A DNA stretch of 64,000 nt from Pseudomonas asplenii (GCF_900105475.1 NZ_LT629777.1:1922001-1986000); one strand, 5' to 3'. Shown: positions 37,808 to 47,966, counted from the first letter of the stretch. A program made the numbers and translations. Notes: generated by a model not told the origin, from the sequence alone.

Positions 37808-39121
37808 ATGAAAACCCCTCTCTGGTTTCCCCAAAGCTTTTTCTCGCGCACCCTCTGGCTGGTGCTCATCGTGGTGTTGTTCTCCAAGGCGCTGACCTTG
37901 GTCTACCTGCTGATGAACGAGGACGTCCTGGTGGACCGCCAGTACAGCCATGGCGTGGCCCTGACCCTGCGTGCCTACTGGGCCGCGGACGAGAGCGACC
38001 GCGACAAGATCGCCGACGCGGCGGGACTGATCCGCGTGGTCAGCGGCGGCGTGCCCGAAGGCGAGCAACACTGGCCGTACAGTGAGATCTACCAACGCCA
38101 GATGCAGGCCGAACTGGGTGCCGACACCGAGGTCCGTCTGCGCATGCATGCACCTCCGGCCCTCTGGGTGCGCGCGCCGAGCCTGGGGGCGGGTTGGCTG
38201 AAGGTGCCGCTGTACCCGCATCCGTTGCGTGGGCAGAAGATCTGGAGCGTGCTGGGCTGGTTCCTGGCTATCGGGTTGCTGTCGACGGCATCGGCCTGGA
38301 TTTTCGTCAGCCAGCTCAACCAACCGTTGAAACGCCTGGTCTTCGCCGCCCGGCAACTGGGCCAGGGCCGCAGCGTGCGCCTGCCGATCAGCGATACCCC
38401 GAGTGAAATGACCGAGGTATACAGCGCCTTCAACCAGATGGCCGAAGATGTCGAGCAGGCCGGCCGCGAGCGTGAGCTGATGTTGGCCGGGGTTTCCCAC
38501 GACCTGCGCACGCCGTTGACCCGTCTGCGTCTGTCCCTCGAATTGATGGGCGATCACAGCGACCTCAGCGAGGACATGGTGCGGGACATCGAGGACATGG
38601 ATGCCATTCTCGACCAGTTCCTCGCCTTCATCCGCGATGGGCGCGACGAATCGGTGGAGCCGGTGGACCTCAGCGATCTGGTGCGCGAGGTGGTGGCGCC
38701 CTACAACCAGAACGAACAGCGGGTGCAGATGCGCCTGCAGCCGATCCAGCCGTTCCCCTTGCGCCGGGTGTCAATGAAGCGCCTGCTGAACAACCTGATC
38801 GGCAACGCCCTCAACCACGCCGGGGAGGCGGTGGAAGTGGCCGCCTACGTGTCGGGCGACACCAACGCACCTTATGTGGTGCTGAGCGTCATGGACCGTG
38901 GTGCGGGTATCGACCCGGCTGAACTGGAAGGCATCTTCAACCCGTTCACCCGGGGCGACAAGGCGCGCGGCGGCAAGGGCACCGGACTGGGCCTGGCGAT
39001 CGTCAAGCGGATCGCCTCGATGCACGGTGGCAACGTCGAGTTGCGCAACCGCTCCGGTGGTGGCCTGGAGGCACGGGTTCGGTTGCCGTTGGGGCTGATG
39101 CTACCGCGCGACGCGGTCTAG
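37808..39121 (+). CDS. envZ: EnvZ/AmgS-type sensor histidine kinase
   Basis: A 437-residue inner-membrane kinase. Two membrane helices (LWLVLIVVLFSKALTLVYLL; WSVLGWFLAIGLLSTASAWIF) enclose a periplasmic loop of about 120 residues. HAMP domain follows, then the phosphorylation His in AGVSHDLRTPLTRLRLSLE, N box LLNNLIGNALNHA, and G boxes (DRGAGID, GKGTGLGLAIV). It phosphorylates the OmpR/AmgR protein encoded upstream. Start 37808 gives the membrane-entry N terminus; the open frame upstream is REP sequence. Confidence 0.94.
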   Translation: MKTPLWFPQSFFSRTLWLVLIVVLFSKALTLVYLLMNEDVLVDRQYSHGVALTLRAYWAADESDRDKIADAAGLIRVVSGGVPEGEQHWPYSEIYQRQMQAELGADTEVRLRMHAPPALWVRAPSLGAGWLKVPLYPHPLRGQKIWSVLGWFLAIGLLSTASAWIFVSQLNQPLKRLVFAARQLGQGRSVRLPISDTPSEMTEVYSAFNQMAEDVEQAGRERELMLAGVSHDLRTPLTRLRLSLELMGDHSDLSEDMVRDIEDMDAILDQFLAFIRDGRDESVEPVDLSDLVREVVAPYNQNEQRVQMRLQPIQPFPLRRVSMKRLLNNLIGNALNHAGEAVEVAAYVSGDTNAPYVVLSVMDRGAGIDPAELEGIFNPFTRGDKARGGKGTGLGLAIVKRIASMHGGNVELRNRSGGGLEARVRLPLGLMLPRDAV

Positions 39122-39148
39122 AGCCGCGTCGGCTGGCGGTCGGGGTTT

Positions 39149-40054
39149 TCAGCCCTTGCCCTTGGTCCGGGTCATGTTCGGCCCGCCATTCTTCTCGATG
39201 TGCTGGATGATCATCCCCGCGACGTCCTTGCCGGTGGTGGTTTCGATCCCTTCCAGGCCTGGCGACGAGTTCACTTCCATCACCAGCGGGCCATGATTGG
39301 AACGCAGGATGTCCACCCCGGCCACGCTGAGGCCCATCACCTTGGCGGCGCTGAGGGCGGTCATGCGTTCTTCCGGGGTGATCTTGATCAGACTGGCGCT
39401 GCCACCGCGATGCAGGTTGGAGCGGAACTCTCCGGGCCGGGCCTGGCGTTTCATGGCCGCGATCACCTTGTCGCCGACCACGAAGCAGCGGATATCGGCG
39501 CCGCCGGCTTCCTTGATGTATTCCTGGACCATGATGTCTTGCTTGAGGCCCATGAACGCCTCGATCACCGACTCGGCCGCCGTTGCGGTCTCGCACAGCA
39601 CCACGCCGATACCTTGGGTGCCTTCCAGCACCTTGATCACCAATGGGGCGCCGTTGACCATCTCGATCAGGTCGGGAATGTCGTCCGGCGAGTGGGCGAA
39701 ACCGGTGACCGGCAGGCCGATGCCCCGGCGTGATAGCAGTTGCAGCGAGCGCAGCTTGTCCCGCGAGCGGGCGATCGCCACCGATTCGTTGAGGGGAAAG
39801 ACGCCCATCATCTCGAACTGGCGCAATACCGCGCAGCCATAGAAGGTCACCGAAGCGCCGATTCGCGGGATGACCGCGTCGAAGCCTTCCAGCGGTTTGC
39901 CGCGATAGTGGATCTGCGGCTTATGACTGGCGATGTTCATATAGGCGCGCAGGGTGTCGACCACCACCATTTCATGGCCACGTGCTACGCCGGCTTCGAC
40001 CAGGCGACGAGTGGAATACAGACGCGGATTACGCGACAGCACGGCGATCTTCAT
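39149..40054 (-). CDS. rimK: ribosomal protein S6 glutamate ligase RimK
   Basis: A 301-residue ATP-grasp ligase that adds glutamates to the C terminus of ribosomal protein S6. ATP-grasp features: [41 protein letters not shown], and [14 protein letters not shown] (Mg binding). In P. fluorescens SBW25 RimK responds to c-di-GMP and alters the ribosome and proteome. Its ATG overlaps the rimB stop (ATGA). Confidence 0.96.
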   Translation of the reverse strand: MKIAVLSRNPRLYSTRRLVEAGVARGHEMVVVDTLRAYMNIASHKPQIHYRGKPLEGFDAVIPRIGASVTFYGCAVLRQFEMMGVFPLNESVAIARSRDKLRSLQLLSRRGIGLPVTGFAHSPDDIPDLIEMVNGAPLVIKVLEGTQGIGVVLCETATAAESVIEAFMGLKQDIMVQEYIKEAGGADIRCFVVGDKVIAAMKRQARPGEFRSNLHRGGSASLIKITPEERMTALSAAKVMGLSVAGVDILRSNHGPLVMEVNSSPGLEGIETTTGKDVAGMIIQHIEKNGGPNMTRTKGKG

Positions 40055-40533
40055 GCAACACCTGTGGCAGAGGTAGTAGTAACCGGGAACACCGGCTTTT
40101 CTTGAACGTATTTGCTCCCCGGGTTGACCACCAGTTGGCCATCGACCAGGGCTTTGGAACCGAGCAACAGGCGATAACGCATGGCCTTGCGACAGGCGAG
40201 CGTGAACTGCACCTGCCAGACCCGGTCACCCAGGGCCAGAGTGGTGGCGATCACATAGCGGACCTGGGCATGGCCGTTGGAACTCTTGATGGTTTTCATC
40301 GCCAGCAACGGGGCTTCGCAGCGTCGATGGCGCAACTGCACCACCGTGCCGAGGTGGGCGGTGAAGCGGACCCACTTCGCCCCATCGCGCTCGAACGGTT
40401 CGATATCGGTGGCGTGCAGGCTGGAGGTGCTGGCACCGGTGTCGATCTTCGCCCGCAGGCCGGCGACTCCCAGATCCGGGAGCGCAACCCACTCGCGCAG
40501 ACCCACAACAGTCAAATGGTCAAATGTCTTCAA
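40051..40533 (-). CDS. rimB: ATP-dependent zinc protease-like protein RimB
   Basis: About 160 residues of the aspartyl-protease-like DUF785/RimB family: [20 protein letters not shown] carries the D-T-G-A motif. RimB is described as trimming poly-glutamate from S6, opposing RimK. The start is uncertain: TTG 40533 gives the expected N terminus ([15 protein letters not shown]) but has a weak ribosome site; GTG 40593 and ATG 40581 open the same frame earlier. It is translationally coupled to rimK. Confidence 0.85.
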   Translation of the reverse strand: MKTFDHLTVVGLREWVALPDLGVAGLRAKIDTGASTSSLHATDIEPFERDGAKWVRFTAHLGTVVQLRHRRCEAPLLAMKTIKSSNGHAQVRYVIATTLALGDRVWQVQFTLACRKAMRYRLLLGSKALVDGQLVVNPGSKYVQEKPVFPVTTTSATGVA

Positions 40534-40749
40534 AATGCTCAACCGGTGAAAAAACTGCTCAGGCCGCCAGGCAGCGGTCATGGCGATATTCACGCAGAAT
40601 AATCGGTAAATGGCGACAGATATCTGTGCGACTTGTTTTCAGGCCGTGAACCTATCACTGGGTTGCCCATATTCTAGACTGGACGGGGAAATTCAGCTTC
40701 GACGGCAACGGTAGTACAGTTCAGCAATATTTCAGTTTGAGGAATCCCC

Positions 40750-41154
40750 GTGGCACAAAAAACGGAAGAGGATGACAAGGTTCGGCTCGACAAATGGTTG
40801 TGGGCGGCACGCTTCTACAAAACCCGCGCCTTGGCCAAGACGGCGATCGAAAGCGGCAAGGTGCACTGCCGGGGGGAGCGTTGCAAACCGTCGAAAGAGC
40901 CCCGGGTCGGCGACGAACTGCTGATCCGTACCGGTTTCGATGAGCGTACCGTGGTGGTTCAGGCACTGTCGGTCGTACGCCGTGGGGCACCGCAAGCGCA
41001 GGAGCTCTATGCCGAGACCGCCGCCAGCATTGCCAAGCGTGAGGCCCAGGCGGCACAGCGCAAGGCCGGCGCACTGGGCCTGACCACCGATGGCAAACCG
41101 ACCAAGAAGCAACGCCGTGACCTGTTCAAATTCCGCGACGCAGGTGCCGAATAA
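40750..41154 (+). CDS. hslR: heat shock protein 15 HslR, S4 RNA-binding protein
   Basis: A 134-residue protein with an S4 domain (VRLDKWLWAARFYKTRALAKTAIESGKVHCRGERCKPSKE) and a basic C-terminal tail. Hsp15 binds stalled free 50S subunits carrying nascent chains. It has GAGG about 10 nt upstream. The Hsp33 gene follows in the same orientation. Confidence 0.95.
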   Translation: MAQKTEEDDKVRLDKWLWAARFYKTRALAKTAIESGKVHCRGERCKPSKEPRVGDELLIRTGFDERTVVVQALSVVRRGAPQAQELYAETAASIAKREAQAAQRKAGALGLTTDGKPTKKQRRDLFKFRDAGAE

Positions 41155-41279
41155 TCCTGTCTATCCTTGACTGACAGCCATTCGCCCCCATGTTGCGTGG
41201 TCAGAACCGCGATTTGTTCATAAAATGCTCAGATTCTCTGAGTCGAACACCTTTATTACTACTTCCAGAATCGAAACCT

Positions 41280-42182
41280 ATGTCAGATCTACCAGACACC
41301 GATTACTCCCAACGCTTCATCTTCGATGACAGCGACACGCGTGGCGAACTGGTGTCGCTGGAACGCAGCTACGCTGAAGTCCTGGCCAAGCATCCCTATC
41401 CACAGCCGGTCGCCCAATTGCTCGGCGAACTGATGGCCGCCGCCGCGCTGCTGGTCGGCACCTTGAAGTTCGACGGCCTGCTGATTCTTCAGGCCCGTTC
41501 CGAAGGCGCGGTGCCATTGCTGATGGTCGAGTGCTCCAGCGAGCGTGAGATCCGTGGTCTGGCCCGTTACGATGCCGAGCAGATCGCTCCTGGCGCAAGC
41601 CTGGCGGACCTGATGCCCAATGGCGTGCTGGCCCTGACTGTCGATCCGACCCAGGGGCAGCGCTACCAGGGGATCGTCGACCTTGACGGTGCCACCTTGT
41701 CGGAGTGCTTCACCAATTACTTCGTCATGTCCCAGCAGGTCGGCACCCGCTTCTGGCTCAATGCCGATGGCCAGCGGGCTCGCGGCCTGCTGCTGCAGCA
41801 ACTGCCTGCCGACCGTATCAAGGATGAGGACGAGCGCGCCGCCAACTGGCAGCACATCACCGCCCTGGCCAGCACCCTGAAAGCCGAGGAACTGCTTGGC
41901 CTGGACAACGAAACCGTGTTGCACCGCCTCTACCACGAAGAAGCGCTGCGCCTGTTCGATCACCAGCCGCTAAGCTTCCATTGCAGTTGCTCGCGTGAGC
42001 GTTCGGGCAACGCGCTGGTCAGTTTGGGGCTGGAAGATGCCCAGCAACTGGTGGCCGAACGTGGCGGCGCAATCGAGATCGATTGCCAGTTCTGCAACCA
42101 GCGTTATCTGTTCGATGCGACCGATATTGCGCAATTGTTTGCCGGCGCAGGGGTCGAGACCCCGTCAGATACTCGTCACTAA
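41280..42182 (+). CDS. hslO: redox-regulated chaperone Hsp33
   Basis: A 300-residue holdase activated by oxidation. The four zinc-binding cysteines are intact: HCSCS (C-x-C) and CQFC (C-x-x-C) near the C terminus. N-terminal core [26 protein letters not shown] is typical. ATG 41280 gives the standard N terminus; the upstream frame to 41190 is not conserved sequence. Confidence 0.95.
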   Translation: MSDLPDTDYSQRFIFDDSDTRGELVSLERSYAEVLAKHPYPQPVAQLLGELMAAAALLVGTLKFDGLLILQARSEGAVPLLMVECSSEREIRGLARYDAEQIAPGASLADLMPNGVLALTVDPTQGQRYQGIVDLDGATLSECFTNYFVMSQQVGTRFWLNADGQRARGLLLQQLPADRIKDEDERAANWQHITALASTLKAEELLGLDNETVLHRLYHEEALRLFDHQPLSFHCSCSRERSGNALVSLGLEDAQQLVAERGGAIEIDCQFCNQRYLFDATDIAQLFAGAGVETPSDTRH

Positions 42183-42205
42183 AACGCTTCAGCGCAGGTA
42201 AATCC

Positions 42206-42240
42206 CCTGTCAAACGCCGGAAAATAGGCGTTCTGACAGG
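42206..42240 (+). terminator. hairpin downstream of hslO
   Basis: CCTGTCAAACGCC pairs with GGCGTTCTGACAGG (one bulge) around a GGAAAATA loop, 24 nt beyond the hslO stop. No T-tract follows, so it may be a Rho-dependent end or 3' protector; assigned as terminator with reservation. Confidence 0.45.
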
Positions 42241-42301
42241 AGGGCCCTACTCTTTTTGGGCATTTCTGGCATAATCCGGCGCACTTTTTTCACGGTAGTA
42301 G

Positions 42302-43909
<1,608 letters not shown>

Positions 43910-43930
43910 TCGGATCCTGCAATCCGCTTG

Positions 43931-43959
43931 AAAAAACCGCCCTTCGGGGCGGTTTTTTT
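43931..43959 (+). terminator. Rho-independent terminator of pckA
   Basis: AAAAAACCGCC / GGCGGTTTTTT stem with a CTTCGG-type loop and a T-tract, 21 bp after the pckA stop. It marks the last core feature before the accessory region. Confidence 0.95.
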
Positions 43960-43982
43960 ATTGGGTTGGTCAGTGCCATCGT

Positions 43983-44205
43983 TCAATGTTGCGTCAGCTG
44001 CAGCAAATCAAAAACCTCCCGTACCAGAAGATAGGCCGCATGGATGATATGGCTCTGATCCTTGTCGCAGGGGGTATTGAGGCTTATGCAGGTCATTGTT
44101 TCCAACAGGTTGCTGGCAGCCTGGAGACGTTGATAGGCGCTGGTTTACAGGTCGTCGAGGCTAACGCTGCGTTTTGATTGCTTGGGATTGAAGGCTCGAC
44201 GCGTG
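43983..44205 (-). pseudogene. decayed small gene of unknown family
   Basis: On the minus strand one frame reads protein-like: RAFNPKQSKRSVSLDDL, then an in-frame TAA at 44147–44145, then TSAYQRLQAASNLLETMTC continuing through HIIHAAYLLVREVFDLLQL to a stop at 43983. The TAA could be a one-base change from TAC (Tyr). No start codon with ribosome site remains. I do not recognise the family; it looks like a remnant of a small hypothetical gene. Confidence 0.5.
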
Positions 44206-44228
44206 AGGTCGCCCCGGAGATTTGGATG

Positions 44229-44258
44229 TTGACAACACCCGCAGTCGTCTGATTTATT
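44229..44258 (+). promoter_or_regulatory. sigma-70 promoter of the three-gene accessory operon
   Basis: A consensus TTGACA (44229–44234) is followed after 18 bp by TTTATT (44253–44258, 4 of 6 with TATAAT). Transcription would begin a few bases on, inside the 32-bp palindrome, so a protein bound there would block initiation. Confidence 0.6.
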
Positions 44259-44287
44259 CGTCCACAGTCCATGGACCGTGGACGAAT
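44256..44287. promoter_or_regulatory. 32-bp near-perfect palindrome, likely autoregulatory operator
   Basis: Outer arms ATTCGTCCAC and GTGGACGAAT are perfect complements; the core GTCCATGGAC is itself palindromic. Only one symmetric position pair (44266/44277) breaks the symmetry. It overlaps the -10 box and ends 13 nt before the ATG of the winged-helix gene. Not an intrinsic terminator: no T-tract follows. A dimeric regulator encoded by the operon is the natural ligand. Confidence 0.75.
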
Positions 44288-44300
44288 GAGGGTTTCTGCC

Positions 44301-45005
44301 ATGAAAAGTCAGGATATTTTACTGCTCTTCAAACTCATAAGCCTGGAAGAGCGGTTACACGGAGATGTGGATAAGACGATTCGTCTATCGAGCTTCCCGG
44401 CAGATAAGTCGCAAGAGCCAACGATTTTGGGAGGGTTTATCATCCATGTGGCAAAGCGTGTGGATGTCTATTTCCCGGAAACATTGAATTGGCAGGGCTG
44501 GGATCAGGAACTCGCCAGCAACAAGGCAGTGAGTCCCGATAGTTATACCGTCCGTTCCCTGGCTCAATCCTTGAGCATGAGCAAAAGCGAGGTTGCCAAT
44601 TCCCTGACACGCTCGCGCGAAATCGGCCTTGTAACCCTTGGACACGAAAGCGGGCTCCCAATAGTCAATAAACGTGCTTTGCTGGACATCGTGACCCATG
44701 CAATTAAATACATCTTTCCTGTAAAGCCGGGAGCAGTTGTTCGAGGCATTCCTACGGCTTTTGCTGCACCGATTCTTGAAGGAAGACTCAGGAGTGGCGG
44801 GGATATGATCCCGGTCTGGCCCGATCCTCAAGGAAATAAAAAAGGGCAGGCTATAGCACCCATTTATAAGACCGTTCCAGAAGCGGTGAAACGTGATTAT
44901 CTGCTTTACCACTATCTGGCGTTGGTCGACGCTATCCGCTTGGGAAGCTCGCGAGAATCTGCCGAGGCGAATCAACTACTGAGAAAATGGATCCTTCATG
45001 AGTGA
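44301..45005 (+). CDS. winged-helix DNA-binding protein, first gene of HTH–NTase–PP2C module
   Basis: A 234-residue protein. Residues about 82–125 (SYTVRSLAQSLSMSKSEVANSLTRSREIGLV) form a MarR-like helix-turn-helix. The C-terminal part holds conserved-looking motifs RGIPTAFAAPIL (148–159) and VWPDPQGNKKGQAIAPIYK (172–190). I recall similar proteins beside AbiEii-type nucleotidyltransferases. ATG 44301 follows GAGGG. It likely represses its own operon through the palindrome and may act as antitoxin. GC content is well below the core genes (27/60 counted at 44701–44760). Confidence 0.75.
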   Translation: MKSQDILLLFKLISLEERLHGDVDKTIRLSSFPADKSQEPTILGGFIIHVAKRVDVYFPETLNWQGWDQELASNKAVSPDSYTVRSLAQSLSMSKSEVANSLTRSREIGLVTLGHESGLPIVNKRALLDIVTHAIKYIFPVKPGAVVRGIPTAFAAPILEGRLRSGGDMIPVWPDPQGNKKGQAIAPIYKTVPEAVKRDYLLYHYLALVDAIRLGSSRESAEANQLLRKWILHE

Positions 45006-45699
45006 GCAGTACGCAGCCCTTCTGGACATGCTGGACACGGTTGCTCAAGCCTTGGGTGAGGATCTATGCCAGCAGGTGGCGTTTGTGGGCGGATGCACCA
45101 CTGTACTGCTTGTCACCGATGAGGTGACCCTGGAAGACCTGCGTTTTACGGATGACGTTGATCTGGTCATCCAACTGTCCGGCTATGCCGGTTGGCCGAA
45201 ACTGATGGAGCAACTTCGTCGCAGGGGATTCATGGAGAGTCCCTTCGATGAAGTGAATTGCCGCATGCGTCTAGGTGAGTTGAAGGTCGATTTCATGCCT
45301 TCGGATGAAGCCATTCTGGGCTACAGCAACCTGTGGTTCGATGAAGGTTTTCACCATGCGCAGCTCCATTACCTTCCCAGCGGTGCGCAAATACGCGTCT
45401 TCTCCCCACCCTATTTCCTCGGGACCAAGTTCGAGGCCTATAAGGGGCGAGGCTCAGGTGATGCCCTTAACAGCAAGGATATCGAGGATATCTTCAATCT
45501 GGTCGATGGTCGTGAAGAGTTGATCAATGAAGTGAGGGGCTCTTCTGACCAGCTCAGGAGCTATCTTCGCGAGCATCTGGTCGACCTGATCAACAACAGG
45601 GATTTTGCCTACGTTGTGCAAAGCGCAACGCGGGGCGATCTGGCCCGGGAAAAGATTATTTTTGGTCGTTTGAAGCAGATGGTGAAGGAAGGTAATTGA
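44998..45699 (+). CDS. AbiEii-like nucleotidyltransferase, second gene of the module
   Basis: A 233-residue protein of the pol-beta-like nucleotidyltransferase superfamily. The GG motif (FVGGCTT, Gly31–Gly32) is followed by TDDVDLVI with metal Asp53 and Asp55, and a third acidic residue Asp98 in ELKVDF. LGTKFEAYKGRG with DIEDIFNLVDGREEL matches the AbiEii/DUF6036 type. All catalytic residues are present, so it should be active. Related toxins add nucleotides to tRNA. It overlaps the upstream gene by 8 nt. Confidence 0.75.
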   Translation: MSEQYAALLDMLDTVAQALGEDLCQQVAFVGGCTTVLLVTDEVTLEDLRFTDDVDLVIQLSGYAGWPKLMEQLRRRGFMESPFDEVNCRMRLGELKVDFMPSDEAILGYSNLWFDEGFHHAQLHYLPSGAQIRVFSPPYFLGTKFEAYKGRGSGDALNSKDIEDIFNLVDGREELINEVRGSSDQLRSYLREHLVDLINNRDFAYVVQSATRGDLAREKIIFGRLKQMVKEGN

Positions 45700-46370
45700 C
45701 GCCCACGCACTTTGTTTCATCGATTCGGGGCGGGCGGACTGCTGATAACCGCGACTATGCGGGGTTCTCGTCTCAAGAAGGGCATCACCTTTACTTGTTG
45801 GCAGATGGTTCGACCTCGTCCTTTCAGGGCGCAGAGCTTGCTCAAGCCTGGGTCCGATATATGGAGCAAGGCTTTGTTCGGTTAACTGCAAGGCAGTTGT
45901 GTCCGGATGTAATCGAGTCTGATCTGCTGCAGTTGCTGAACGATGCTCATATCGAGGTAACTCGGGCGTTTGCGTCAGCCAGCGCCAGTTATCTGATATT
46001 ACTGTTGATGCCAAGTGAGGCACTCGTGATTCATGCCGGCGATTGCTGTTTCGGTCGAGTCGATGAGTCAGGAGTGGTTGAATGGCTGACATCACCTCAC
46101 TGTCGAGCCAACTGGCGTGGGCATTTGAGTCATGCACAAATTGCAGTTCACGTTGACCGGCATAGTTTGACTCGATGCTTTAGCGCAAGACGTGAACACT
46201 TTCCGCAAGTCAGTCGATTCCGAATTTCAGAGGGCACACGCTGGATATTGGCAACAGATGGTTTCTGGGCCGACTTGGCTGTGGCCAAGCAACAGCAGTT
46301 TCTGACACTTGGCTGGATGCCTGAACCTGATAGTGATGATGACCTGACTGTTATTGATGTGCGTCTGTGA
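45696..46370 (+). CDS. PP2C-type serine/threonine phosphatase, third gene of the module
   Basis: A 224-residue single-domain PP2C protein. Metal-site residues: Asn18-Arg19-Asp20 (motif 1), Asp37-Gly38 in LADGSTSS (motif 2, replacing the usual DGHGG), HAGDCCFGR (Asp116), ATDGFW (Asp188) and DDLTVI (Asp215/216). The start is TTG 45696, preceded by GAAGGAAGG and overlapping the stop of the transferase gene, so the two are translationally coupled. No membrane or sensor domain. The substrate is unknown; the coupled transferase or its partner is the obvious guess. Confidence 0.75.
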   Translation: MTPTHFVSSIRGGRTADNRDYAGFSSQEGHHLYLLADGSTSSFQGAELAQAWVRYMEQGFVRLTARQLCPDVIESDLLQLLNDAHIEVTRAFASASASYLILLLMPSEALVIHAGDCCFGRVDESGVVEWLTSPHCRANWRGHLSHAQIAVHVDRHSLTRCFSARREHFPQVSRFRISEGTRWILATDGFWADLAVAKQQQFLTLGWMPEPDSDDDLTVIDVRL

Positions 46371-46739
46371 TCAGCCCGGCCTCTGGATCTTCAGGCCGCA
46401 CCGAAGGCTCAGCCGCTACGGGAGCGGCAGGCTTTGGCCCCGGTTGGCTTTGTGGGCGGTGCGGTTGTACGCAATTTAGCCGAGCATGCCGGCACCAAGG
46501 GCTGCCGGAATATCCGCTGGCCATAGGAAGTTTTGCGAAGCCTGTGCGGCGCTTTTTCATAGGTTTGAGCGGGATTGCGGATTAAATTTGCAAAGTAGCT
46601 TTTTGCTATCGCTAACGAGTCCACAAAACTAAAATTTTCTGCGCACACACGAGACGTTTCACACAAAAAATCGGTATGTTCCGCTGCATCTTTCAGGGGA
46701 CCTTCGGTGCCCACGTCTTGATCTTAAAGGGAGTTGGGT
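46371..46739. other. right flank of the accessory module; decayed or dispersed-repeat sequence
   Basis: No convincing gene in 369 bp. On the plus strand a frame from about 46383 reads LDLQAAPKAQPLRERQAL ... VGGAVVRNLAEHAG ... NIRWP and stops, with no start. The minus-strand frame (RKTSYGQRIFRQPLVPACS) resembles spurious small ORFs I recall as recurring in P. fluorescens genomes, which suggests a dispersed repeat. The segment 46585–46680 is AT-rich. AAGGGAG at 46726–46732 is the ribosome site of the next gene. Confidence 0.4.
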
Positions 46740-47915
46740 ATGCATTTGCTTCGCATGGCGTCGGTATTTTCGTTGTGTGCCATGGCCTGGTCAGTTCAGG
46801 CTGAATCGCTGCCGGTCGAAGTACTCAGCGCCGTGGTCAAGGACCAGAAGATCGCCGACGCCGACGTGCTGTTGCAGCGCAATGGCGAGCAAAACGTGGT
46901 CGGCAAGACCAACGCCCAGGGCCAGGTCACGCTTCAGAGCAGTTTCGCCGACGACGCCGGTAGCCTGCTGATCATCAAGAAGGCCGGTTATTCCAACCTG
47001 GTGGTGAAGTGCCCGTGCAAGGACATGACCTACGCCATCAGCCCGGTGATGCAGAACCTTGACGGCCTGCGCGTGGTACTGACCTGGGGCAAGACCCCGG
47101 CGGACCTCGACTCGCACATGATCTTCCCCGGCAACAACATCTACTTCGATCAGAAGCAAGGCGCCGACGCCGATCTGGACGTGGATGACACCGACAGCTA
47201 CGGTCCGGAAACCATCACCCTGCAGAAAAAGCACTACGGCGAGAGTTACGTCTATGCCGTGCACGACTTCACCAACAGCGAAAACCCCGGCTCGCGCCAG
47301 CTGTCCAACAGCCAGGCCAAGGTGTTCGTCTACATGGGGCAGTCTCTGGTGCGGACCTATTATGTGCCGACCAACCGCAGCGGCAACCTGTGGACCGTGT
47401 TCCGTATGACGGGCAATGGTGACTTCCAGGACATCAATACCTTCAGTGGCGTGAATGTACAGCCTCAGAATGTGCTGAATGAGGTTTCGCCGCTGCTCGA
47501 TGACAAGGTGGCGATTGCCGAGGTGGCTGTCAGTTCTACGGCCCAGGCTGATGCTCGCGCGCTGAACGTGAAGGGGGAAGCGGCCTATAAGGCCGGGGAT
47601 CTGGAACAGTCGATTGCCCTGTTCCGTCAGGCCATCGATCTGAACAACAGCTTCGGTCAGGCTTATAGCAACCTCGGCCTGGCCTATCAGAAGGCCGGTA
47701 ACACCGCTGAAGCCATCTGGGCCAACCGCAAGGCCGTTGCCCTGGCTTCCGGCAATTCGGCGAACACCGTGCGCGCCAGTTCCTACTACAACATTGCCCG
47801 CATCTATGAAAACGCCGGGCAGTTCTCCGACGCACTGCGTCACTACGAGTTGGCCAAGGAGCAGAAGGCCAACCCGGTGTATGACACGGCGATCGAGCGG
47901 GTCAAGAATCGCTGA
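46740..47915 (+). CDS. secreted DUF2135 (YfaP-like) protein with C-terminal TPRs
   Basis: A 391-residue protein with signal peptide (MASVFSLCAMAWSVQAES). A beta-sandwich region of transthyretin/carboxypeptidase-regulatory type comes first (VVGKTNAQGQVTLQS), then DUF2135 (VVLTWGKTPADLDSHMIFPG ... YVYAVHDFTNS) at about 105–215, then TPR repeats (AYSNLGLAYQKAGNTAEAIWANRKA) from about 280. Probably periplasmic; function unknown. The ATG at 46740, 7 nt after AAGGGAG, is preferred to the TTG at 46734. Confidence 0.82.
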   Translation: MHLLRMASVFSLCAMAWSVQAESLPVEVLSAVVKDQKIADADVLLQRNGEQNVVGKTNAQGQVTLQSSFADDAGSLLIIKKAGYSNLVVKCPCKDMTYAISPVMQNLDGLRVVLTWGKTPADLDSHMIFPGNNIYFDQKQGADADLDVDDTDSYGPETITLQKKHYGESYVYAVHDFTNSENPGSRQLSNSQAKVFVYMGQSLVRTYYVPTNRSGNLWTVFRMTGNGDFQDINTFSGVNVQPQNVLNEVSPLLDDKVAIAEVAVSSTAQADARALNVKGEAAYKAGDLEQSIALFRQAIDLNNSFGQAYSNLGLAYQKAGNTAEAIWANRKAVALASGNSANTVRASSYYNIARIYENAGQFSDALRHYELAKEQKANPVYDTAIERVKNR

Positions 47916-47936
47916 ATAGCGAGTTGATCCAGCCCC

Positions 47937-47966
47937 ACAACGCGCCCTGTCTGGCGCGTTGTTCGT
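47937..47966. terminator. terminator between convergent genes
   Basis: ACAACGCGCC / GGCGCGTTGT, a perfect 10-bp stem with a 6-nt loop and TCGTTTGT tail, between the stops of the DUF2135 protein and subtilase genes. It could serve both. Confidence 0.75.

Noticed and set aside
43986..44177. 63-codon plus-strand ORF after pckA
   Set aside because: No ribosome site; the complementary strand reads more protein-like, so I treat it as the antisense of a gene remnant.
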